Part shown: piece after piece, positions 11,119 to 21,838 of the stretch
How positions within the stretch are numbered: position 1 is the first letter of the stretch
Layout of the letters: every line of letters begins with the position of its first letter
Assembly (NCBI GenBank): GCA_019671005.1
Contig: CM033726.1
Span: forward strand, 24,107,440-24,171,439
Length of the DNA stretch: 64,000 bases
Direction of reading: 5' to 3'
DNA from: Hibiscus mutabilis
Lineage: Eukaryota; Streptophyta; Magnoliopsida; Malvales; Malvaceae
Made by a program: the position numbers and the translations under genes
Notes under the pieces: generated by a model
Seen by the model: only the letters and a program-made list of their open reading frames with translations
Database searches by the model: none
What the model was told of the DNA's origin: nothing

Positions 11119-11876
11119 TAATATAATAATGAAGTGGGTTTCGTACGGCGTCGATCGATTTTCGGCGGCGATATGGTGGGGTAAATGATCATGATAGTCC
11201 GACGACCGATGTGGTGGGCGGTGGCGTGACAATCGGCGGCGAAATCGACTTAAATCGGGATTTGGGTTTGAGGAGTTAGGGATTTTGAATTTTGGGGGCT
11301 ATTTTGTGAAATTTGAAAAGTTTAAAGATTTTTTAAAAAATTAATTATTTTTTAATTTTATAAAAATTAAATATTTTCAACCAATCAGATGATGCCATGT
11401 CAGCAAAGTGCCACATGGCATCATCCGATTGGTTAACAATATAAAAAATATTTTATAAAAAATTAATTAATTTTTAAAATGCCACGTCAGCAAAGTGCCA
11501 CATGGCATCGCCACATCATCTCCCCATGCCATGCAGACATATCACGTCAGCCTCAGGCGTTGGACGTTAGTTAACGGTTTCCATCCAACGAGGGTGAAAT
11601 TTGAACAAAAATGAAACGTTAGGTGGTTGTTTGGACCAAAAAAAGAATATGGGCTAAAGTGACTAAAAGGTCAAACGTTGGGGCTACTTTTGACCTTCTG
11701 CCTATACTTTTTTACTAAGACAAAAATCACAGAAAAATAACTTTAAAGAAGGCCCATAATATAATTTTTACTAAGATAAAAATATCTTTTAAAGATATTA
11801 TATATCTTTGGATTATAAATTAAAGGGCCTCGATTTAATAAATTATATAGGGCCTGTAAATTTTTGAACTGCCTTT
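11119..11876. other. Non-coding region with a snap-back repeat
   Basis: No gene is evident. An inverted repeat spans 11379-11434, with arms beginning AACCAATCAGATGATGCC and its complement, and looser pairing extends through the AT-rich flanks to about 11310-11480. The phrase GCCACGTCAGCAAAGTGCCACATGG recurs in part at 11400 and 11482, which suggests the scrap of an old repetitive element. Family not recognised. Confidence 0.6.
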
Positions 11877-12139
11877 GCCTAATTATGAGTGATTTCGATA
11901 TGATCATATTTTCAATTGTGTCATTATGGCCACTTAACTATTTAAGTATATCAACTGAGCCACCTACCGTTAAAACCTAATAAGAAGCGTGACGTGCAGT
12001 TAACATAAATTTATATAATTACACATTTAGTCATCCATTACTTACACATTTTATCAATGTAGTCTTAATTTTAATTTAATAAAATAAATTAATTATTCAA
12101 TAGGGAGGTAACACATTTGGTCACCATCAATAAAAGCAA

Positions 12140-12215
12140 GTAACTTAGCTTTGGCAAGATTCAAACCAGCACAAGCCTGGTGTGAGTCACCTGTCTTTGC
12201 CACTAAGCTAAGCTA
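12140..12215 (-). repeat. tRNA-like fragment, possible SINE head
   Basis: Read on the minus strand, an A-box-like TAGCTTAGTGG (12200-12210) is followed 30-odd bases on by a B-box-like GGTTTGAATC (12158-12167). The spacing fits an RNA polymerase III internal promoter. No target duplication or A tail was found, so this is weaker than the neighbouring SINE. Confidence 0.45.
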
Positions 12216-12275
12216 AGTTCAATATTATGACATACAGAATAAAATTTAATATATATGTTAATTTGTTGTTGATGT

Positions 12276-12432
12276 GAACCCGTGGAATGGTCCCAGTGGT
12301 AAAGGATGATGTATTTCATTCATGTGATCCGAGTTCGAGCACTATGTGTGCATGGTGTGTGCGCATTATTAAAGGGATAAGAAAATTGAACATATATTAC
12401 CATGTAATCACACCAGCATATTCAAAAAAATA
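12276..12432 (+). mobile_element. tRNA-derived SINE with perfect 12 bp target duplication
   Basis: An A box TGGTCCCAGTGG (12288-12299) and a B box GTTCGAGCAC (12333-12342) form an RNA polymerase III internal promoter. The unit ends in an A-rich tail (TTCAAAAAAATA). It is bounded by identical copies of TGTTGTTGATGT at 12264-12275 and 12433-12444, the target duplication left by LINE-type machinery. The body is 157 bp, typical of plant SINEs, and has no protein. The perfect duplication suggests a fairly recent insertion into the left arm of the fold-back element. Confidence 0.85.
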
Positions 12433-12477
12433 TGTTGTTGATGTCAGAAAAAAGGAAATAAGTGTAAATTAAGAATA

Positions 12478-13150
12478 CCCGAACATGACACAATTGAGAT
12501 ACATAAAAACATCTAAACCACTGAAATAAATTTAATAATTAAATTAAAGTCAACAATATTTTATATACTTTTTAAATTATAGTCAAGGCATGATTTAAAA
12601 TATAAATGATTTTAAAATTTTTATATTTTAAAACTAAATTTAATTATATTTTCCCACAATTATTTTTTATAATTTCGCATATATATATTTTAACTTAATT
12701 AATATTTTTATTTTTTTATTAAAAATAATTAAATTATTATATTTTTGTAAAATTCAAAATTTTAAAATTATATTAAAATTTCATTTAGCAATTTAAACTC
12801 CCGGACATAATTCAAATGAATTGATCTAGTTTTAAAATTTTGAATTTGTTAGTATAATTTCATATATATAGTAATTTAATTAAATTTTTAATAAATATTG
12901 AAATCATAAATTAAGTTAAAAAATCAATTCAATAGTTATATATGTGAAATTATAAAAATAAATTTCGAAAAGAAAAAAATATATTAAACTTAATTTAAAA
13001 ATACAAAAATCTTATAACCATTTTTATTTTAAATCATGCATTAATTATAATTATATATATAATGTTGTCCACTTTAATTTAATTATTAAATTTATTTCAA
13101 TGATTTAGATGTTTTTATGTATTATAAGTGTGTCATGTTTGAGTCCCTTT
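12478..13150. repeat. Inner AT-rich hairpin of about 670 bp
   Basis: The left arm from about 12485 contains ACATAAAAACATCTAAACCA and AATTTAATAATTAAATTAAAG. The right arm, on the minus strand from about 13140, contains the same phrases with few changes (ACATAAAAACATCTAAATCA). Pairing can be followed inward past 12590 and 12960 toward a centre near 12810. Such arms of about 330 bp would fold into a long double-stranded RNA if transcribed. Confidence 0.78.
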
Positions 13151-13159
13151 AATCCACGT

Positions 13160-13230
13160 TCATTTATTTTGTAGTCTAAATCACAAAATTGCACTTGGCC
13201 CAGTGGTAAAAACATGCCATTTTTATTTTC
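13160..13230 (+). repeat. Possible truncated SINE head (A box only)
   Basis: TTGGCCCAGTGGTAAAAACA near 13195-13214 resembles the A box of the SINE at 12276 (TGGTCCCAGTGGTAAAGG). No B box or tail follows, so this may be a broken copy or chance. Confidence 0.3.
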
Positions 13231-13429
13231 TTCCTCTAATCGTGTGACGCCTACCTAATTAAATAATTAATTTATTTTATTAAATTAAAATCATAACTAA
13301 ATTATATAACGTATAAATAACAGGGACCAAATATATAATTATACATTTTTTTTTAACTGCAACGTAATCCACCTATTAAGTTTTAACTGTATGTAACTAG
13401 ATTGATATCACCTAAAAGAAACTGCGAAG

Positions 13430-13912
13430 CACACTGGCTAGACAAGCAAGGAATTGTGAAGGATACCGACTGTGTTTGGTTTTGTGCAAGATGTGATCTT
13501 TACTATAGGATAGGGGTAATTTATGGTTAAGTTTGTGAGCTTTTGGAAGTATGCAATACAGCTGTGTGGCTGGTTTTCAGGTTCATGTCCTGGCAATCTG
13601 GGAGTGTTTCTTTTTGGCTTATGTCCAGCGTATTACTGGAGGCAATGGCGGTGATGCATCTATGGTGACGCGAGGATTCTACCATGGGAACTATTGAGCT
13701 GCTAAGAATGAAATGTTGTGTATTAGTGCGATCTAGTTCTTGCTTCTTCTTTTTTAGATTGATAACGTTTTAATCGTGTAATGCCAAGATATAGTGCACT
13801 CTTTTTTCTCCATTAGGTTTAGGGAAATTTTTTTAACGAGGCTCATATCGTTGACTTATATTGTATGATTCCCCTAAATAAAATTGTACAATTTTACTTT
13901 TCAAAAAATAAG
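13430..13912 (+). mobile_element. LINE 3' tail, 5'-truncated, with A-rich end
   Basis: The last 130 bases (TGCCAAGATATAGTGCACTC ... TAGGGAAATTTTTTTAACGAGG) match the minus-strand 3' tail of the LINE at 21783-21838, which abuts an RNase H coding frame. It ends in an A-rich stretch (CAAAAAATAAG). It sits in the right arm of the fold-back element, between parts that pair with adjacent left-arm sequence, so it is an insertion. No target duplication could be fixed. Confidence 0.6.
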
Positions 13913-13981
13913 TAGTTAAGTGATCATGATGACACAATTGAAAGTATGATTGTTATATCGGAACCACTCCTATAGTTAGGC

Positions 13982-14289
13982 GGTTATTTAAGTAGTTTAG
14001 CCATGATTATAGACCATATATATTATCATATTTTTATTGTTGTTATCATGTAGAATACAATGAACACACAGATGACAGAAGTTAGATCTGCTACCATAGT
14101 TGATCAAGCCAAGCCTAAGGCGTCAAAGAATAGATAGATTCCTATAATTGGAGGCAAAACACTTGGATTACAAAAGAATCCAATCTAACAGTATAAAATG
14201 AGCTGGAATGGATATATCACTCGATCTGTCCAGTATTATTATGCTTTTGTCTTGTCTTTGGTACTCAACTGAAAGGTTTGGGGTTTGGA
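13982..14289. other. Downstream region of the kinase gene
   Basis: This lies 3' of the minus-strand kinase. It is moderately AT-rich and holds the presumed 3' untranslated region. No separate gene or repeat was recognised. Confidence 0.5.
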
Positions 14290-17075
14290 TCACGTGTTGT
14301 TGTTTCGCATCCCTCCAGGTCCCATCTCTCTCGAGTTCTCGGCACTGGAGGTTCCGTAATCACTGCTGGTGAATTCTTGGCTGCCAAGGGCCAGTTGTCT
14401 GAACCTCTGCATGTCGGCATTGTATGAAGTGGTGGTGTACTCTCCACTGGCTCCAAAAATTGTGGTTTCGCCTGGCTTTCTTCCCTCATTCAGGTCATCC
14501 AGGGAAGAGTCTCCTTCAAGGATACGCGCTACCTGCTTCCCATAATCATTTCAGCATCATTCATATATTATACTCCATATAAACAAAGCAAGTCATCCAA
14601 TCATTGCAAACCTGGCTCATTTTCGGGCGCTTTCTCGCAGAATGTCGGATGCTTGCAGAGGCGCAGGCTATCATGCGTTTCATTTCGTTATGGTTGTAGT
14701 TCTTCTCCAAGCGCGGATCAACCAGCCCATCAAAGTTGCCATCTTCTAGTGCACGAGACAAAAGTGGTCTAGCCTGTTCATAAACTACACCGATTAATAT
14801 GGAATTCTATATGCTCAAAATTAATTATACAGAGGAGAAACGGATACGGACCCAATCTACTAAGCTGTCTTCCATTGAATCATCAATTGGCTGCTTTCCA
14901 GTTACGAGTTCTAAGAGCATGACCCCAAATGAGTAAACATCGGATCTATCCGTTAACTTGCCGCTTGAAGCATACTCCGGAGCCAAGTACCTATATTCGA
15001 TCTAAAGCATCAGCAAGAAGATTCCAATTTCCACTTTCCTTCTATGACATCCTCAAACACACTAATTCGTAAGATAGCTCTTCATTTCTGCTTATAGATT
15101 CCGTCCTTACCCGAATGTTCCCATCACCCGTGTCGAGACATGAGTGTAGTTATCAGATGACAACTTAGCCAATCCAAAATCAGCAACCTATAAAATAGGC
15201 ATGGTTAGTTTCACTGACATAGATATCCCCAGCTTAGATAAAAACATGATCATTGAATACTTGAATTTCAATGGTGTATGGCAGACACTGGTTTAATTGT
15301 AAGAGAAGATACCAAGGCCTCAAAGTTGTTGTCAAGTAGAATATTAGCGGCTTTGATATCACGATGAATAATGCGAGGGTGGCCTGCATTCATATTCAAT
15401 AAAGAAATGAAAACCTTGGCGAATCATGGAGTGGCAGAGACATAAAAAAAGGAGACAAGGAACTCCTTAGTCCTTACAATCTTCATGCAGATAAGCAAGC
15501 CCTTTAGCTGAGCCTAATGCAATACGAAGTCTAGTGGGAAAATCCATGACAGGATTATTCTTTCCTGCAGTGACAAGTTCGTAATGACTTTCTAGGCATC
15601 AAGAACTTAAATATAAAAGCATTTCTATAAGTAGTTTTGGCAGTAAACTATTATCAATCATAAAACACAAATATTGGAGCAATTCGAATGTCCATCCTTT
15701 CCTTTGTGGTCTGGTAATGCTAATTTTTGACAGTGATGGCCAATGGTGCAAGGCTTCAAGCTTTAATGTTTTCTTGTGCAAATACCAACAAGAAAGGGAC
15801 AAAGAATAGTTTACCATGGAGATGATATTCCAAGGTTTTATTCGGAACATAATCATACACCAACATCCGCTGCCCGCCGGCAATGCAATATCCAACTAGT
15901 GACACAAGATAGCGATGGTGAACACGGCTAATTATTTCAACCTCAGCTTGGAATTCTCTCTCGCCTTGTCCACTACCAGTTTTTAAACTCTTAATTGCAA
16001 CCTCCTTTCCATTCGGTAAGATGCCTTTATAAACAAATCCGAACCCACCTTGACCAATCAGATTGGCCTGAGAAAATCCGTTTGTAGCAGCAAGCAGCTC
16101 CTCATAAGTGAAAGTACTCTTATTGAATCCAAGAGCAATATTTGGTGACGGAGGTGGCAAAGGAGAATGGTGTGGGCCTGAGAACTGGGAGCTTGCTTCA
16201 CCGCTATAAATTGGTCCTTGCGAAGCCCAGCCACTGCCGATGGCACCACCACCTCCTGATGGTGGGGGTACATGTACAGCATGCTCTGGCACTTTCCCAT
16301 TATTAACCCACGGCGAAGCCTTATAGTTGTTATAATGGTCTTTAGCACCAGCTATGCGTAAAACATGCAATACAAAAGACTTCTTATCAGTTCACAAATC
16401 ATATTTTTTTTATATCAAAACAAGATGCATACAAGATTCAACAGAATATATCATGCATATAAATTCTATACTCTTCATTGGATTTATGACAGAATTAACT
16501 CTTCAGCATTGAATATAAAACACAAGCCTTGATGTTTGTTTAACTGGCGAAGACAACTTCGTGGCAAGTGGCTTTCATTTCCATAGTTTCATCGTTGATA
16601 GGAAAAAAAGGTATCCTCTAATACCTTCTGATTCATCATAGTACATCACTTGCCGGGATTTCTTCCTCCTCTTTCGACAGCAACATATTATACAGATGAT
16701 CATAAAAAGGAGCACCAACCCTACAGCCACAGCTGCTAGTATAATAATTTCTATATCTATACCGTCGTCTGACGAACTTGAGGATGATGTTTTGCCAGAA
16801 GAACCAACATGCTTGTTACCATTACTTTTGTGAGAATTAGAAGAATGGGGAGGGGAGTGAGTGTTACCACTTTTCTGTTTTGCAGGGGGGGGAAGAGAAT
16901 AGGAATGACTATCTTTTTTCTTGCCAGATGATTTTTCCGGTGGCGGAGGCAATGATTGTGATTGTGATGGTGTTGATGAGTTATTGGATGGTGAAGAGCT
17001 ATCTTGTGATGAATTTGATCTTGATGGAGCAGGTGGGGATTCCTCAGAAGGAGATTTCTTAGGGGATGGTGCCAT
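14290..17075 (-). CDS. Proline-rich extensin-like receptor kinase (PERK type)
   Basis: A plasma-membrane Ser/Thr receptor-like kinase of the PERK family, which is linked to cell-wall sensing. Eight exons on the minus strand: 17075-16625, 16351-15815, 15564-15478, 15383-15313, 15187-15111, 14990-14852, 14773-14612, 14532-14290. All introns are GT-AG, phases agree, and the product is 588 residues. Residues 1-110 are rich in Pro, Ser and Lys without a clear signal peptide, as is common in PERKs. A membrane segment (IIILAAVAVGLVLLFMIICI) is at about 111-131, followed by a CCCRKRRKKSR stop-transfer patch. The kinase domain starts near residue 225, with FTYEELLAATNGFS, the glycine loop IGQGGFGFV, VAIK, HRDIKAANILL, DFGLAK and APEYASSGKLTDRSDVYSFG. 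All catalytic residues are present. The start at 17075 precedes MAPSPKKSPSEESPP. I see no break, so this is very likely a working gene. Confidence 0.93.
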
Positions 17076-17156
17076 TTTTGCATTAGCTTACAAGCTTTCC
17101 AGCCAAGAAACTCCACCCACTCCCTTATTTGCCCTGGCTCAAACAACTGAAGAACC

Positions 17157-17461
17157 CTGACCAAAATACAAAGGTTAAAATTGCAGGAAAATGTTGATAA
17201 ACACAGGATTTGTAGCACAAACTACAGTTAAAGTTTCATCGAATTTGTAACACAAACTACTGAAGATCTGATATTATGGCCACACAATATAAATATTCTT
17301 AACAACCTTCATCGAATTTGTAGCACAAACTACATGTTAAAGCATTGATATTTTATGAAACCCATTAATTTGATCTTACTACGTTACACCATTTTTTTAT
17401 GAATGTCTCTACAGAAACGAAACAAAACAAAACAAAAAAAGAGAAGAGAGAAAAGAGGTAC
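17157..17461 (-). other. Likely 5'-UTR intron of the kinase gene
   Basis: On the minus strand, CATTCAG followed by GTACCTC at 17461 looks like a donor, and TTTTGGTCAG followed by GGTTC at 17157 looks like an acceptor. This would put a 305 bp intron about 80 bases ahead of the start codon. It is inferred from splice-site look alone. Confidence 0.5.
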
Positions 17462-18346
17462 CTGAATGAAGAAGAAACAAGGGTTCTAAAAGGAAAGAGA
17501 GGGAAAATGTGGGTAAATCTGCCATTACTCTGGAAGGGGAACCTGTTTTGCCTCCCCTCGGTGGCTTCCTACAAAGCAGGAATTTTGGCCCTTTTTTTTC
17601 CTTGTATTTATTTATTTATTTATTCTCTCTCAACATCTTGTTGTCTCGCTGACACCCTTGATTCGTTTTTGTTGGTTATTTCTTTTTTAGTTTTTTACTA
17701 TTTCCTGCCATTAGCAGCCCCCTCCGGGTGCCAACCCGACAGGCTGAAGCAGTCTAGATTATCATCTTCAGCTGCAAAAACTCCTAAATCTGCGTTTATT
17801 TCAACACTTGCGACCAAAAATGCCTCACACATTAACACAATCATTGACCACATAATACAAGGATTGCAAGATTGTATAAACTGATTGAACCAGGTCTCAA
17901 GTTTTTCAAATTTTAATCCACCTTTGAAGATCATATATCATCATTACTTTTCAGATTTATTTCTTCATAGACCATAGACATTTTTTGGATAATATAATGT
18001 TGGATTGTACCAACTATGAAGATGAAATATCAAAACTCAAAACTCCTCACACTCATAGTCCTATATATGATCATCAAACCATTTCCATATTTTATTGCAC
18101 CATTTCTGCATCATGAAAGGGGAATTTACATGGGAAAACATACCATATATTCAATCCATATCAATATAGATTTGAAAAGTGAAGTTTCTTACTGTACTAA
18201 TGAGAGCTTATTATAACAAGTTTCAGTTCCCAGACCAAAATCAAAAAATTATTCTAAAACCAAACATCTGGTTTAGAGAAACCAAGGTATGATATCAGCA
18301 AAGGTGAAGGACAGTCGGTTTTACAAGGCAGCTTGAGAGAGTCTGT
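17462..18346 (-). promoter_or_regulatory. Kinase promoter and intergenic spacer
   Basis: The spacer between the F-box 3' end and the kinase 5' end. It holds a run of TTTA units at about 17607-17625, which reads as an AATAAATAAATA TATA-like element on the minus strand, and GA-rich stretches near 17440-17460. Short frames at 17399-17884 (+) and 17698-17934 (-) have no recognisable domain and are not called as genes. Confidence 0.45.
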
Positions 18347-19819
18347 CTAGACAATTAAGCCCTTGTCTCTAATCAAGGGATGCCTCGCCGAGACAAGGCT
18401 GTTCACATACGGGACATATGTAGTACACGCCCCGCCTTCTGATGTGCCTATCAGTTCTACCTTGTCTTCTTTAACATGATAAGAAATCACCTTGGTCCCA
18501 AGTGATAGTATCAGAGTGTCATCATTAATGAACCCCAAAGCCCTGCAAACACCAAATGTGATCCCCACATCATAAGTAAGGTTGATTACAGACTTCAGGC
18601 TCATATCCGTATTCCCATGAATGTGCATGGTGCAAACATTATCATGATAGTGAGGCAAAATGTAACACAGCTCGCCTTGCTTCACACTTAAAATACCATT
18701 TCCATACTGTTCACCATTGGAAGGAAGTGAAAGAATACCATATTGCTCATTCTTCAAATCAAAGGCTAAAATGACACCGGATGATGACTCCCAATAGACA
18801 ACTCCCTTCAAGTAGTACCCACCATTATGCAATTCCAAACTATCAAACTCACAGCATATAGCATCAGAGACTCTCCAGGAGCTTGACCTCGATGAGTAAA
18901 TCTAAAAATAGACAACTGGATGGTGGGGAAAAGTGACAGCACAGACAAGATCGTATGACTCATTAAAATTGAGTACATGGGGTTCAAAAACAAGTACAAT
19001 AGCTGCCTCGGCTCCATGATACAAGGTTGGCTTAGGAAGCCTTTTGAATTCCTTGGTCACAGGGTTGCAAATGTAGTAGACATTTTCCCCAACACTCTGG
19101 CAGCAAAGCAGGCCCTTGCAAGAAGTTCTGACATAGACAGGCTCCGGCAAGAACTTCAAAGAGGGATCAGGAATGCTGCAAGCATCTCGATCGAATGAAA
19201 TGAAGGAAGGACTGAGATCAGCAACTTGAAAAAAGAGACCAGAAATCTTTTTGAAGTAAGTAGTTTGCCGGTGGGCAAACAATGGGCTGATTATCCACTC
19301 ATCCCATCCTCTGGAAACAGTTTTGAATCTAAAGAGTGCTTTTGCAGGGAGTAAATGAAGTGCATGATCCTTCAAGACATCTTCTAACCGTACTTCCTTC
19401 TTCTGTACATATTTGGGGGCTTCGGAATAATCCTCGATACTCTTAGCCTTAGATTTGCATGAGACAATTGGGATCTAAAAAGCAAGAGCATGATTCATCA
19501 TATTGACAATCAGATGGTTCAAATAGGTGATTAAAGAGCGGTAAACAAGTTCCATCTCCTTTATTGTTTATTTGACAAACACAGAAGAATTAATAATCGA
19601 GAGAAAACAAAGTTAAAGTTAAACTAACAGATGCAAAGACTAAGAATTTATACTCGGCATTGACATGTTCTCACACATGGAATTAGAGTGAAAAGGAAAA
19701 GAAACATTGCATACCTCAAAAAAACTGTCATCAGCATCCCCCTCTAAATCATCTAGATATTCAAGAAAGCAGAACTCATCTTCCACTGTTTCTTGAATGT
19801 TGTTCTCGGAATCAACCAT
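18347..19819 (-). pseudogene. F-box protein gene with one in-frame TAG
   Basis: F-box proteins bring substrates to SCF ubiquitin ligases. Two coding exons are seen: 19819-19715 (MVDSENNIQETVEDEFCFLE..., 35 codons) and 19474-18347, with a GT-AG intron of 240 bp in phase 0. The combined frame is 411 codons including the final stop. An F-box-like segment, LEDVLKDHALHLLPAKALFR then FKTVSRGWDEWI, lies at about residues 58-89. The body contains GLLCC, YYICNPVTKEFKRLP and later GGYYLKGVVYWES, the usual associated-domain phrases of At5g49610-like F-box proteins (a tentative likeness). A single TAG at 18902-18904 splits the frame after VVYF, and the frame continues unchanged with IYSSRSSSWRV. It is a recent pseudogene, a truncated but expressed gene, or a sequence error. 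No other damage is seen. Confidence 0.85.
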
Positions 19820-20720
19820 AAACCTGCAGGCATATATTAGATAAATCAGAAAAATGATACAAATGAGTTGGGATGTTAAGAGCCACAACAAGACAAACAA
19901 TGGAAACAAGCTTGTTAACACCCAGTCTTGATTGATTTACATACATACATAGTCACCGGTTTAAAATCGCATGGTTAACATTGAAAAATATATAACAGAG
20001 AAAATTTACAAAAACATAGTTGAAAAAGTGATTACAGACATCAAGAAAAGACTAGCAAGGACATAACAATCAACTGATCTGCTTCCGATACTCAATCCTA
20101 AGAAAAAAACCAACCTTTCTCAAAACTAGTATTCAAGGGAAGATGGATAAGAGTGGAGAGAAATGCTTGATAGAGTGTTTATAAGTAGAAAAGTCAAAAT
20201 CGATTATTAGGTCGCACACAAGAAACTGAACACGTAAACAGAAGCTTGGCACGAAACTTACGCTTTCTTTTTATATTTCAAGAAAGTAAATGGAAATTCA
20301 GGTGAGGAAAATTCTTTCCTTTACCCCATTTTCTTAGAAACAGTCAAGAAAAATAAACCCAAAAGAGGGGTGGGGAATACATCTTGTCAAGAGAACAGAA
20401 GCCTTAAGTCAATAAAGTTTACCGGTCATGGGAAGTAGAAATGTCAACAGAAACATAAACTCAAGCATGGAGTTTTACGCTTTAAGATTCCTTAGTTTTT
20501 CTTAAACGGAAATACTATCATCAAAAAGTCAACTTTTTTTTTCGGTAACATAATTGATATCGTTTATTTTCTTAGCAAGAAAACAGAGACCAACCTTCAA
20601 AAACAAACCTGAAGCGTATTGAAGAAATCAGAGAGGACGAGCGTGGAAGATGGTTTCTCAACCCGAGTGTAAAAATCAATACCCTAGAAAAGAGTTTGAT
20701 TGCGGCAGTTTATAAATTGG
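19820..20720 (-). promoter_or_regulatory. F-box gene 5' UTR, UTR intron and promoter
   Basis: On the minus strand TATGCCTGCAG at about 19825 looks like an acceptor just before the start codon, and ACGCTTCAG followed by GTTTGTTT near 20609 looks like a donor. This implies a 5'-UTR intron of nearly 800 bp. A TATA-like TTTATAAAC lies at about 20708-20716, roughly 20-30 bases above a plausible cap region. This is inferred from motif look only. Confidence 0.5.
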
Positions 20721-21744
20721 GACTTTTGACTACGTTTTCGGGGTTATGACTCAGTAACTTAGTCGCCAAGTTTTCCTTGATTTACTTACTAAGAAAAAGT
20801 CTTCCGTAGTTTAAGTGATAAAAGCACCATTTATTCCAACTTGTTAATTCTTTTAACGGTTTTGGTATACACATCCCTAATGGTTTATCAATAAGAAATT
20901 GAAAGATTTTTATCATTTATAATTATTTTATTTTTAATAGATTTTATTATAATATAATTAATTACATTATTAAAAAATTATATTTTATTAATTTAGGATA
21001 TTTAACGTAATTAATACTCACTTAAAAGGTTTATGATTTTAGGGTTTATGGTTTTAGTGATTAAGGTTTAAGTTTTAACTACATCAAGTATCATAAATTA
21101 ATAGAATATAACTTTTTAGGAATGTAACTAATTATATTCTTCTATTAAAAAGTAAAATAAACATTAATGATAAAAATCTTGATAATATTTATTTATAGAC
21201 CTCGGGACTGCATATAGTAAAACATTTTTTTAAACTTAATCTATGTTGTTAATAGTTTTAGAATTTAACGTTTTTTCAATTTAATTTAAAGTTATTTTTT
21301 AATCCTTTTAATGACGACGATATAAGATCGTATTCGACGTCATTTAAAGACATGATAGATTATATTCGGATCTAGTAACATTTTTTATCCTCGAACTTTA
21401 AAAAATTCATTTTAATTCTTATTTTTTGTTTTGACCTGTAATTTTAATATTTTTGTGAAATTGAATCAACCGACAAAAACGTAACAAACATACAAGCTGG
21501 CGCAAATTATTTATTTTGCAAATGTCAACGTCGGCTATTTTGTCTATTTGTAAAAAATTTAAAAATATTTAGAATGATAAAATTATATAAAAGAATTATA
21601 AAAATATATTTAAATTATAAAAATTGAAAAAAGACAAAATAGTATAGTTACATAAGATGTCTATTGTTTTTTTTCCGTTAATTGTTCAATTTGATAAAAA
21701 TTAAAATTTTGAGAAAAAAGTTTTAAGGGTTTTTATAGAAGGGT
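20721..21744. other. AT-rich intergenic DNA
   Basis: No gene is seen. A degenerate TTTAGGG-like patch (GATTTTAGGGTTTATGGTT) occurs near 21036-21060. The rest is AT-rich and unremarkable. Confidence 0.5.
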
Positions 21745-21838
21745 TACATTTTTTTTTATTGAGAAATGACTATTACCACAAGCCTCGTTAAAAATTTCCC
21801 TAAACCCAAGTGGAGGAAAGAGTACTCATGGCAATATG
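21745..21838 (-). mobile_element. LINE 3' tail on the minus strand, left of the copia insertion
   Basis: Read on the minus strand, ATGAGTACTCTTTCCTCCA and GGGTTTAGGGAAATTTTTAACGAGG match the tail of the LINE at 13430-13912, and the unit ends in a poly-A run (the T run at about 21749-21758). It continues across the copia element into 33688-34320, since the bases at both edges are ATATG. The copia element therefore landed in this LINE's 3' untranslated region. Confidence 0.75.

Larger units (their letters stand above)
11877..13981. mobile_element. 2.1 kb fold-back element with long inverted arms
   Basis: The left arm from 11877 reads GCCTAATTATGAG and later TTTCAATTGTGTCAT. The right arm, read on the minus strand from 13981, gives GCCTAACTATAGGAG and TTTCAATTGTGTCAT. 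Pairing resumes at 12060-12112 against 13252-13300, and again in the inner hairpin at 12478-13150. The left arm is interrupted by a SINE and the right arm by a LINE tail. No transposase frame is present. Long-TIR non-autonomous DNA transposons such as MULE-like or foldback elements look like this, but I could not find a matching target duplication, so the family is not assigned. Confidence 0.72.

Noticed and set aside
12287..12472. 61-residue frame
   Set aside because: It overlies the SINE and its 3' duplication, and has no protein likeness.
17399..17934. Frames of 161 (+) and 78 (-) residues upstream of the kinase
   Set aside because: No domain seen. They overlap the likely 5' UTR and promoter of the kinase and look like low-complexity chance frames.
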